Source of the DNA: Candidatus Neoflavobacterium equi
Lineage (GTDB): Bacteria; Bacteroidota; Bacteroidia; Flavobacteriales; Flavobacteriaceae
Reading direction: 5' to 3'
DNA length: 5,823 nt
Assembly (NCBI GenBank): GCA_018065745.1
Contig: JAGHSS010000075.1
Location: 1-5,823 of the forward strand
Made by a program: the position numbers and the translations under genes. Positions 1 to 5,823 of this stretch are shown one piece after another (within the stretch, counting starts at the first letter, position 1; each line of letters starts with the position of its first letter). The notes beneath the pieces were generated by a model. That model worked only from the letters and a program-made list of their open reading frames with translations, was not told the DNA's origin and did no database searches.

Positions 1-920
1 AAAAATTACTTTATGTGGGTCTTTTTGGTTTAGCTTGTTCCAATGTTCAATCACAAACCGTTTTGTTTAACGACGATTTTGAATCGTATTCAAATTTCCA
101 ACGCACCTCAATTGGCGATTGGACCATGAGGGATGTTGACGGTAAAAATACATTTAGCGTTGAAGTGGGCGAAGATTATACACCAGTTACATTTCCAGGA
201 GTTGAAGGAGCAGGTAGTTTCTTTGTTTTTAATCCTGCAGCAACAACCCCAGCTTTATATACAGCTGGATCTGCTGATAACGGTTATGTTGCACATTCAG
301 GATCAAAATATTTGGTTTCCATTGGTGCGACAAATGCAGCGGCATCAGCAGAGCAAACAAATGATTGGATGATTTCTCCAAGATTAGCCTTAGGTGCTTC
401 AAGTAATGTTTTGACTTTTTATTCAAAAGGATTAACTAATGATTATAGTGGAGGTGAACGTTATGCTGTTTATGTTTCTACTACAAACACGGAAGTTGCA
501 AGTTTTACCAAAATAAGTCAAGGTAACTATATAGTAGCTCCTATTGAGTGGACATTGAATACTTACAATTTAGATGCTTATGCGAATCAAAATATTTATG
601 TTGCCATTCGTTCCTTATCAGTAGATGAATTCATTTTTATGGTGGATGATTTCAAAGTTACCACTGCTACTTTGTCTACTAATGATTTTGCTTCAACGCA
701 CTTTAACATCTATCCAAATCCTGCAACAGATGTAATTAATATCTCATCTAAAACAGGTATTGAAGTAAATGGTGTAAAAATTATTGATTTAAATGGAAGA
801 ATCGTCAAAACTGCAGGTAACGTAACTTCTTTATCAGTTGGAGATTTATCTGCAGGAGTTTATATGGTTCAGATTGAAACAAATTCTGGTACAGCGACTA
901 CTAAAATTGTAAAAAAATAA
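1..920 (+). CDS. Small secreted protein with cleaved-adhesin/choice-of-anchor-J type domain and T9SS type A sorting domain (5' end cut by the window edge)
   Basis: Predicted to be exported by Sec and then secreted or surface-attached by the type IX system; its substrate or ligand is unknown. The reading frame is open from the first base. The GTG at 15 lies inside what reads as a signal peptide (KLLYVGLFGLACSNVQSQ), so the true start is probably an ATG just left of the window, as in MKKLLY. Numbering from that GTG, cleavage is likely near residue 14. A beta-rich domain runs from about 18 to 216, opening with DDFESY and closing with FMVDDFKV, with NDWMISPRL in the middle; this pattern is typical of cleaved-adhesin / choice-of-anchor-J jelly-roll domains. 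A short linker leads to the sorting domain (about 230-301), with FNIYPNPATD, IIDLNGRIV, GVYMVQI and a lysine-rich end. No catalytic residues are evident, so an adhesin or binding role is only inferred. It is separated from metH by a terminator and is probably functionally unrelated to it. Confidence 0.85.
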   Translation, partial: KLLYVGLFGLACSNVQSQTVLFNDDFESYSNFQRTSIGDWTMRDVDGKNTFSVEVGEDYTPVTFPGVEGAGSFFVFNPAATTPALYTAGSADNGYVAHSGSKYLVSIGATNAAASAEQTNDWMISPRLALGASSNVLTFYSKGLTNDYSGGERYAVYVSTTNTEVASFTKISQGNYIVAPIEWTLNTYNLDAYANQNIYVAIRSLSVDEFIFMVDDFKVTTATLSTNDFASTHFNIYPNPATDVINISSKTGIEVNGVKIIDLNGRIVKTAGNVTSLSVGDLSAGVYMVQIETNSGTATTKIVKK

Positions 921-941
921 GTTTTTAAAACATATTATCAG

Positions 942-973
942 AAACAGACTTCTCAAGGAGTCTGTTTTTTTTT
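942..973 (+). terminator. Rho-independent terminator of the secreted-protein gene
   Basis: The left arm AAACAGACTTC (942-952) pairs with GGAGTCTGTTT (957-967). That is 11 bp including one G-U pair, closed by a TCAA tetraloop. A run of nine T (965-973) follows directly, overlapping the end of the right arm. It starts 22 bases after the stop codon at 918-920 and insulates the downstream metH leader from read-through. Confidence 0.9.
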
Positions 974-998
974 GTCTTTTACTTATAATTTAACTCTT

Positions 999-1026
999 TT
1001 GATTTTATTATAACCTAATAAACTTG
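999..1026 (+). promoter_or_regulatory. Candidate Bacteroidota-type promoter for the metH-metF leader
   Basis: TTG at 999-1001 is followed after 17 bases by TAAACTTG at 1019-1026, one mismatch from the phylum's TAnnTTTG -7 box. This would start transcription near 1030-1035, about 20 bases before the first paired segment of the riboswitch. The region is very AT-rich, so chance matches are easy. Its support is its position, between the terminator and the aptamer. Confidence 0.45.
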
Positions 1027-1052
1027 TATTTTTACTATGTTCTTACAAAATA

Positions 1053-1201
1053 TGATGTTATCACGAAAGGCAGAGGGATTAGACCCATTGAAGCCTTAGC
1101 AACCCTTTATATAATTAAAGAAGGTGCTACATTCTACCCCAATTGGGGAAAGATAACCCAACAAAATTTCAGCCTAAACTTCGCTTTTGCTGATAACATC
1201 A
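1053..1201 (+). promoter_or_regulatory. Antisequestor pairing: P1 5' strand with a downstream segment
   Basis: TGATGTTATCA (1053-1063) contains the 5' strand of aptamer helix P1. It is perfectly complementary over 11 bp to TGATAACATCA (1191-1201). This long-range helix and P1 cannot form together, since both use 1057-1062. In the inferred ligand-free state it would occupy the segment that otherwise masks the metH start codon, leaving the gene open for translation. The complementarity is seen directly; the switching role is inferred from how S-box leaders work. Confidence 0.75.
1057..1157 (+). promoter_or_regulatory. SAM-I (S-box) riboswitch aptamer
   Basis: The leader RNA should bind S-adenosylmethionine and reduce expression of the methionine genes behind it. 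Conserved S-box blocks are present in order: CAGAGGGATTAGACCC, GAAGCCTTAGCAACC, AAGGTGCTA and GAAAGATAAC. The fold can be drawn by eye. P1 is GTTATC (1057-1062) with GATAAC (1152-1157). P2 is AAGGC (1067-1071) with GCCTT (1093-1097), continuing past the AGA / GA kink-turn bases to GGG (1075-1077) with CCC (1084-1086). P3 is CCCTTTA with TAAAG and GG (1103-1124). P4 is CCCC (1137-1140) with GGGG (1145-1148). The loop bases TAGA (1080-1083) can pair with TCTA (1133-1136), the pseudoknot expected of this class. Its place ahead of metH agrees with a methionine regulon. Confidence 0.93.
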
Positions 1202-1238
1202 AATGAAAATATTAAAAAAATCACGATGTTATCAGCAA
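1187..1238 (+). promoter_or_regulatory. Start-codon sequestering hairpin (riboswitch expression platform)
   Basis: TTGCTGATAACATC (1187-1200) is the exact reverse complement of GATGTTATCAGCAA (1225-1238), giving 14 uninterrupted pairs around a 24-base A-rich loop. The 3' arm contains the metH ATG (1226-1228) and its next three codons, so the hairpin hides the initiation site itself rather than a Shine-Dalgarno sequence. No T run follows, so this is not an intrinsic terminator and control should be at translation. In the inferred SAM-bound state P1 holds 1057-1062 and leaves 1187-1200 free to close this hairpin. Confidence 0.8.
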
Positions 1239-4200
1239 CAAAAATTTTACATAAACCACATCTTACAGATCTTTTAAAACGCAACGTTTTAGTGCTTGAT
1301 GGCGCCATGGGAACCATGTTGCAAGCTTATCAATTTACAGAAGAAGATTTTCGTGGATCTACATATACAGATTTTCCATACCCTTTAAAGGGAAATAATG
1401 ATTTACTATCAATTACCCAACCTGAGGCTGTCAAAGAAGTGCACTACAAATATTTAGCAGCAGGTGCAGACATCATTGAAACCAATACCTTTTCTAGTAC
1501 TTCTATTGGAATGGCAGATTATCACTTGGAATCTGCTGTTTATGAATTAAACTTTCAAAGCGCTAAGATTGCTAAAGAAGTGGCAGATTCCTTTACACTT
1601 TTAAATCCCAACAAACCGCGTTATGTTGCAGGATCTATAGGTCCTACCAACAGAACTGCTTCCATGTCTCCAGATGTTAACAATCCAGCTTATAGAGCTG
1701 TAACATTTGATCAATTGCGCGTGGCTTACAAAGAGCAAGTCATCGGATTATTGGATGGAGGTTGTGATTTGTTACTGGTTGAAACCATCTTTGACACCTT
1801 GAATGCTAAGGCTGCCTTATTTGCCATTGATGAAGTGAATCAAGAACGCAACATCAAAATTCCAGTTATGGTTTCAGGAACTATAACTGACGCTTCTGGA
1901 CGTACCTTATCTGGACAAACAGTAGCTGCTTTTTTAATATCTATTTCTCATATTCCGCTATTGAGTATTGGGTTTAACTGTGCTCTTGGAGCTGAACAGC
2001 TCAAACCTTACCTTAAAGAATTGGCTCATTTTACCTCAGTCAATATTTCTGCACATCCCAATGCAGGCTTGCCTAATGCTTTTGGTGCATATGATCAGTC
2101 TGCAGTGGAGATGCAACAATTAATTCAAGGTTATCTCAATGAAGGACTGGTGCAAATTATTGGCGGTTGTTGTGGTACCAGTCCGGAACACATCCAACAT
2201 ATCGCATCAATAGTAGATTTGCACAATGCCACACAATTACATAAAAACTTTCAAAAACCTCAAATTCCACCGGTCCTTGCCCTTTCTGGATTGGAGCCTT
2301 TATTTGTAACTGAGGCATCCAATTTTGTCAACATTGGGGAACGCACCAATGTGACGGGATCTAGAAAATTTTTGAGACTCATCAAAGAGAATCAGTATGA
2401 AGAGGCGCTTGACATTGCGAGAAATCAAGTGGAAGGCGGAGCTCAAATTATTGACATCAATATGGACGAGGGGATGTTGGACGGAAAGGAAGCGCTGGTT
2501 CACTTTTTAAATTTAATCGCTTCAGAACCTGATATTGCCAGAGTACCTATCATGATTGACAGTTCCAAATGGGAAATCATAGAGGCTGGACTTCAGGTTA
2601 TCCAAGGGAAAGGAGTTGTCAATTCCATCAGTTTAAAAGAGGGAGTGGAATTGTTCAAACACCACGCGAATTTAATTAAGCGCTATGGCGCAGCTGTTGT
2701 AGTGATGGCGTTTGATGAGGTTGGTCAGGCAGACAGCTTTGAACGTCGCATTGCTATATGTGAACGTTCCTATCGCATTTTAGTTGATGAGGTTGGTTTT
2801 CCTGCTCAAGACATCATTTTTGATCCTAATATATTTCCCGTAGGAACGGGAATGGAGGAACATCAGAATAATGCGGTTGACTTTTTTAAAGCAACACAAT
2901 GGATTCGTCAACATCTTCCTTATGCTCACGTCAGCGGTGGGGTAAGTAATGTTTCCTTTTCCTTTAGAGGGAACAACAAGGTTAGGGAAGCCATGCACGC
3001 TGTTTTTCTATATCACGCCATTCTACATGGGATGACCATGGGGATTGTCAACCCTGAAATGTTAGAAGTTTATGACACTATTGATCCAGAACTGTTGGTT
3101 TATATAGAGAATGTCATTTTGAACAGACGTGAAGATGCTACAGAACGTTTGCTTGACTATGCAGAACAATTTGTGGGTGTTGAGAAATTGCATACTGAAA
3201 AGGTATTGGAATGGCGATCAGGAACGCTGCAAGAGCGCATCACCTATGCATTGGTTAAAGGAGTTGAAGAATTTATTCTAGAGGACATTGAAGAAGCTAG
3301 AACTAAAGCAGCTAAACCTATAGAAGTCATTGAGATTAATCTAATGGCAGGGATGAATGTTGTTGGTGATTTGTTTGGCAGTGGAAAGATGTTTTTGCCG
3401 CAAGTAGTTAAATCTGCACGTGTTATGAAAAAAGCAGTGGCATATTTGCTTCCATATATTGAGGAAGAAAAAGTTAAGTCTGGAATCACGACCTCTTCAA
3501 GTGCAGGAAAAGTATTGATGGCAACTGTTCGAGGTGATGTCCACGACATTGGAAAGAACATTGTTTCTGTAGTGTTGGCGTGTAATAATTTTGAAATTAT
3601 TGACTTGGGAGTCATGGTTTCTCCAGAAAAGATCATTGAAACAGCTGTAAAAGAGCAGGTTGACGTTATTGGTTTGAGCGGTTTGATAACTCCGTCTTTG
3701 GATGAAATGGTATATATCGCTCAAGAATTAGAGAAAATAAAAGCGCAAATTCCCATTATGATTGGTGGGGCAACGACCTCAAGGGCACATACTGCAGTTA
3801 AAATAAATCCAGAATACAGTGAGGCAGTAATTCACGTTAATGATGCGTCAAGGGCAGTAACTGTTTTAAATAATCTTTTGCAGGCAGAGGTAAAAGAAAC
3901 TTATAAATCTCAGATTAGGAGTGAATATGAAAAATTGCGTGCTGATTATCTGCAACGTGCGCAAGACAAAAATTATTTGAGTATTGCTGAAGCAAGAAAA
4001 AATCCTTTTGTCATTCCATGGGAAGATGAAACTATTTACAAGCCAAATTTTATTGGTACTAAAACGGTGTATCCGCCATTGAAAGATTTAGTAGCTTTCA
4101 TTGACTGGACACCATTTTTCAGATCTTGGCAGTTGTTTGGAAAATTTCCTGATATCTTGACAGACGTTGTTGTGGGTGAGCAAGCACAACTCTTGTTTGA

Positions 4201-4948
4201 AGAAGCACAACAGATGTTGGATACTATTGTCAACGAACATTGGTTTGAAGCGCGCGGTATTTTGGGGATTTTTCCAGCCAATCAAATAGAGGGAGATGCT
4301 ATTGAATTGGTTGATGTTACAGATCAAAATAAAGTCTATGAACTGTTGACCTTGAGGCAGCAATCGCAAAAGACTTCTGGAGCACCCAATATGGCACTTT
4401 CTGATTTTATCGCTCCAAAGGCTTCTGGAAAACAAGATTATATTGGATTGTTTTGTGTTTCAAGTGGTTTTGGAGTTGATGAAAAAGCAAAAGAATTTGA
4501 AGCTGCAGGAGATGATTACAACAGTATAATGGTCAAAGCTTTAGGGGACCGTTTAGCAGAGGCATTTGCTGAATATTTGCACTACCAAGTCCGTAAGGAA
4601 ATTTGGGGATATGCTGCTGATGAGTCTTTAGAAGCTACAGATTTAATAGCAGAAAAATACAAAGGGATCAGACCTGCGCCTGGTTATCCAGCTTGTCCAG
4701 ATCATTTGGAAAAACAAACAATTTGGGATGTTTTGAAAGTATCTGAAACCATTGATGTACACTTGACAGAGAGCTTGGCCATGTGGCCTGCAGCATCAGT
4801 ATCAGGATATTATTTTGCAAATTCCAAGAGTAAATATTTTGGTGTTGGAAAGATAAAAATGGATCAAGTAGCGGCTTATGCCGAAAAAAGAAATATACCA
4901 ACAGCCACCGCAGTAAAATGGCTTCAACCCAACATCTCAGATAATTAA
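1226..4948 (+). CDS. metH: Cobalamin-dependent methionine synthase (5-methyltetrahydrofolate-homocysteine methyltransferase), full length
   Basis: Cytoplasmic enzyme that transfers the methyl group of 5-methyltetrahydrofolate through cobalamin to homocysteine, giving methionine and tetrahydrofolate. At 1240 residues it has the full length of the family, with all modules present. The homocysteine domain (about 10-340) opens with DGAMGTMLQ and carries the zinc ligands Cys252 (GFNCALG), Cys315 and Cys316 (GGCCGTSP). The folate domain (about 365-635) has [16 protein letters not shown] and [13 protein letters not shown]. The cobalamin cap (about 660-755) has [17 protein letters not shown] near 710. 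The B12 Rossmann domain (about 758-885) has DVHDIGKN, with His773 as the axial cobalt ligand. The C-terminal SAM-binding reactivation domain (about 900-1240) has [12 protein letters not shown], beginning at Arg1149. The ATG at 1226 is chosen because family similarity begins just after it; the frame extends upstream to a TTG at 1187, but that stretch is leader RNA. No Shine-Dalgarno sequence is visible. Expression is predicted to be governed by the SAM-I leader, and metF follows four bases after the stop codon. Confidence 0.97.
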   Translation: MLSATKILHKPHLTDLLKRNVLVLDGAMGTMLQAYQFTEEDFRGSTYTDFPYPLKGNNDLLSITQPEAVKEVHYKYLAAGADIIETNTFSSTSIGMADYHLESAVYELNFQSAKIAKEVADSFTLLNPNKPRYVAGSIGPTNRTASMSPDVNNPAYRAVTFDQLRVAYKEQVIGLLDGGCDLLLVETIFDTLNAKAALFAIDEVNQERNIKIPVMVSGTITDASGRTLSGQTVAAFLISISHIPLLSIGFNCALGAEQLKPYLKELAHFTSVNISAHPNAGLPNAFGAYDQSAVEMQQLIQGYLNEGLVQIIGGCCGTSPEHIQHIASIVDLHNATQLHKNFQKPQIPPVLALSGLEPLFVTEASNFVNIGERTNVTGSRKFLRLIKENQYEEALDIARNQVEGGAQIIDINMDEGMLDGKEALVHFLNLIASEPDIARVPIMIDSSKWEIIEAGLQVIQGKGVVNSISLKEGVELFKHHANLIKRYGAAVVVMAFDEVGQADSFERRIAICERSYRILVDEVGFPAQDIIFDPNIFPVGTGMEEHQNNAVDFFKATQWIRQHLPYAHVSGGVSNVSFSFRGNNKVREAMHAVFLYHAILHGMTMGIVNPEMLEVYDTIDPELLVYIENVILNRREDATERLLDYAEQFVGVEKLHTEKVLEWRSGTLQERITYALVKGVEEFILEDIEEARTKAAKPIEVIEINLMAGMNVVGDLFGSGKMFLPQVVKSARVMKKAVAYLLPYIEEEKVKSGITTSSSAGKVLMATVRGDVHDIGKNIVSVVLACNNFEIIDLGVMVSPEKIIETAVKEQVDVIGLSGLITPSLDEMVYIAQELEKIKAQIPIMIGGATTSRAHTAVKINPEYSEAVIHVNDASRAVTVLNNLLQAEVKETYKSQIRSEYEKLRADYLQRAQDKNYLSIAEARKNPFVIPWEDETIYKPNFIGTKTVYPPLKDLVAFIDWTPFFRSWQLFGKFPDILTDVVVGEQAQLLFEEAQQMLDTIVNEHWFEARGILGIFPANQIEGDAIELVDVTDQNKVYELLTLRQQSQKTSGAPNMALSDFIAPKASGKQDYIGLFCVSSGFGVDEKAKEFEAAGDDYNSIMVKALGDRLAEAFAEYLHYQVRKEIWGYAADESLEATDLIAEKYKGIRPAPGYPACPDHLEKQTIWDVLKVSETIDVHLTESLAMWPAASVSGYYFANSKSKYFGVGKIKMDQVAAYAEKRNIPTATAVKWLQPNISDN

Positions 4949-4952
4949 AAGA

Positions 4953-5823
4953 ATGAAAGTAACAGAACATATAGAAAAAGCAGCAGGAAAATCATTGTTT
5001 TCCTTTGAAATATTACCCCCGTTAAAGGGTCAAAATATCAATTGTATATTTGATGCAATAACGCCATTAATTGAATTTAAACCACCGTTTATTGACGTTA
5101 CTTATCACAGAGAGGAATATGAATACAAAGAACTCTCCAATGGACTATTAGAAAAGAAGGTGGTTAGGAAAAGGCCAGGGACTGTGGGGATTTGTTCTGC
5201 CATACAGAATAAATTTCAAGTGGATGCAGTGCCCCATATTTTATGTGGTGGATTTTCAAAAGAAGACACTGAGAACTTTTTAATTGATTTGGATTTTTTA
5301 GGCATTGATAATGTAGTAGCTCTGAGAGGAGATGCCGTTAAAAATGAAACCTATTTTAAGGCTGAAAAAAACGGACATAAATATGCATCCCAATTGGTTT
5401 CTCAGATACACGATTTGAATCAAGGGATTTATCTAGACGATGAAATTGAAAATTCCAACAAAACAGATTTTTGTATTGGTATCGCAGGGTATCCTGAAAA
5501 GCATTTAGAAGCCCCGAACTTTGACAGTGATCTGTATTTTTTGAAGAAAAAGATTGACAAAGGAGCGCGATACATCATTACTCAGATGTTTTTTGACAAT
5601 CAGAAATATTTTGATTTTGTCGCAAAATGCAGGGCTGCAGGCATTGATGTACCCATCATTCCAGGTCTGAAACCCTTGGCTACAAAATCACAATTAAATT
5701 TAATACCACACAGGTTTAGTGTTGATTTGCCAGATGCATTGGTCAGTGAAGTAGTCAAGGCGAAAGACAGCAGTCACATCAAAGAAATTGGCATTGAATG
5801 GTGTATTGCACAAAGTCAAGAGC
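4953..5823 (+). CDS. metF: Methylenetetrahydrofolate reductase (3' end beyond the window)
   Basis: Flavoenzyme that reduces 5,10-methylenetetrahydrofolate to 5-methyltetrahydrofolate, the methyl donor used by MetH. The frame is open for 290 codons from the ATG at 4953 to the window edge, without a stop. Family landmarks in order are SFEILPP with the catalytic-type Glu19, FIDVTYHR (46-53), PHILCGG (94-100), VVALRGD with the flavin-region Asp127, CIGIAGYPEKH (174-184), ITQMFFD with Gln211 (209-215), and IDVPIIPGLKP. Relative to the E. coli enzyme there is extra sequence between ALRGD and GYPEKH, including YLDDEIEN, which I recall as usual in Bacteroidota homologues. Bacterial enzymes are roughly 300-320 residues, so only a short C-terminal piece should be missing, and there is no room for the SAM-binding regulatory domain of eukaryotic forms. 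Only four bases separate it from the metH stop, so co-transcription and probably translational coupling are expected. There is no clear Shine-Dalgarno sequence, only A-rich bases before the ATG. Confidence 0.95.
   Translation, partial: MKVTEHIEKAAGKSLFSFEILPPLKGQNINCIFDAITPLIEFKPPFIDVTYHREEYEYKELSNGLLEKKVVRKRPGTVGICSAIQNKFQVDAVPHILCGGFSKEDTENFLIDLDFLGIDNVVALRGDAVKNETYFKAEKNGHKYASQLVSQIHDLNQGIYLDDEIENSNKTDFCIGIAGYPEKHLEAPNFDSDLYFLKKKIDKGARYIITQMFFDNQKYFDFVAKCRAAGIDVPIIPGLKPLATKSQLNLIPHRFSVDLPDALVSEVVKAKDSSHIKEIGIEWCIAQSQE

Noticed and set aside
15..17. GTG as the start of the secreted protein
   Set aside because: The frame stays open to base 1, and the residues before it (KLLY) look like the start of a signal peptide, so the real start is most likely just outside the window.
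24..41. Possible lipoprotein signal (GLAC) in the secreted protein
   Set aside because: The residues before the cysteine are a poor lipobox (Gly at -3), the hydrophobic stretch before it would be too short, and the C-terminal sorting domain points to type IX secretion instead.
1137..1148. CCCCAATTGGGG palindrome as a repressor operator
   Set aside because: It sits exactly where helix P4 of the SAM-I aptamer is expected, which explains the symmetry.
1024..1206. A 60-codon open frame between the two larger genes
   Set aside because: It runs through the SAM-I aptamer and its platform; the conserved bases there are explained by RNA structure, and the translation has no recognisable protein features.
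1187..1225. An N-terminal extension of MetH from a TTG at 1187
   Set aside because: These bases form the 5' arm and loop of the sequestering hairpin; MetH family similarity starts after the ATG at 1226, which is the better start codon.
1187..1238. The 14-bp hairpin as an intrinsic terminator
   Set aside because: It is followed by A-rich coding sequence, not a T run, and its 3' arm is inside metH.
3244..3636. Reverse-strand open frame of 130 codons inside metH, with several shorter ones at 2300-2998 and 3497-4970
   Set aside because: They lie antisense to a conserved full-length coding sequence, show no family resemblance, and are expected as shadows of the metH codons.

Overview
The window looks like a chromosomal segment of a member of the Bacteroidota, most likely a flavobacterium. 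The DNA is AT-rich. The first gene encodes a secreted protein with a type IX secretion C-terminal sorting domain, a system confined to this phylum. The start codons lack clear Shine-Dalgarno sequences, and the only promoter-like element fits the Bacteroidota TTG / TAnnTTTG pattern rather than the E. coli one.

Layout, all on the + strand. Positions 1-920 hold the almost complete end of a small secreted protein (cleaved-adhesin / choice-of-anchor-J type domain plus sorting domain). A strong intrinsic terminator follows at 942-973. The intergenic stretch 921-1225 is a regulatory leader: a candidate promoter (999-1026), a SAM-I (S-box) riboswitch aptamer (1057-1157) and an expression platform (to 1238) whose 14-bp hairpin buries the start codon of the next gene. 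Positions 1226-4948 encode full-length cobalamin-dependent methionine synthase MetH. Four bases later metF (methylenetetrahydrofolate reductase) begins and runs off the right edge.

metH and metF form a two-step methionine module. MetF makes 5-methyltetrahydrofolate and MetH passes its methyl group to homocysteine. Methionine becomes SAM, which should bind the leader RNA and close translation of metH, and perhaps of the tightly linked metF. SAM is also the methyl donor for reactivation of MetH through its C-terminal domain, so SAM acts at both the RNA and the protein level.

The genes are of known families. The most interesting element is the leader. One central segment (1187-1201) is perfectly complementary both to the 5' strand of the aptamer's P1 helix (11 bp) and to the metH start-codon region (14 bp). 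This gives an explicit, testable model of translational, Shine-Dalgarno-independent switching. I found no mobile element, CRISPR array, tRNA, rRNA or clearly undescribed protein system.
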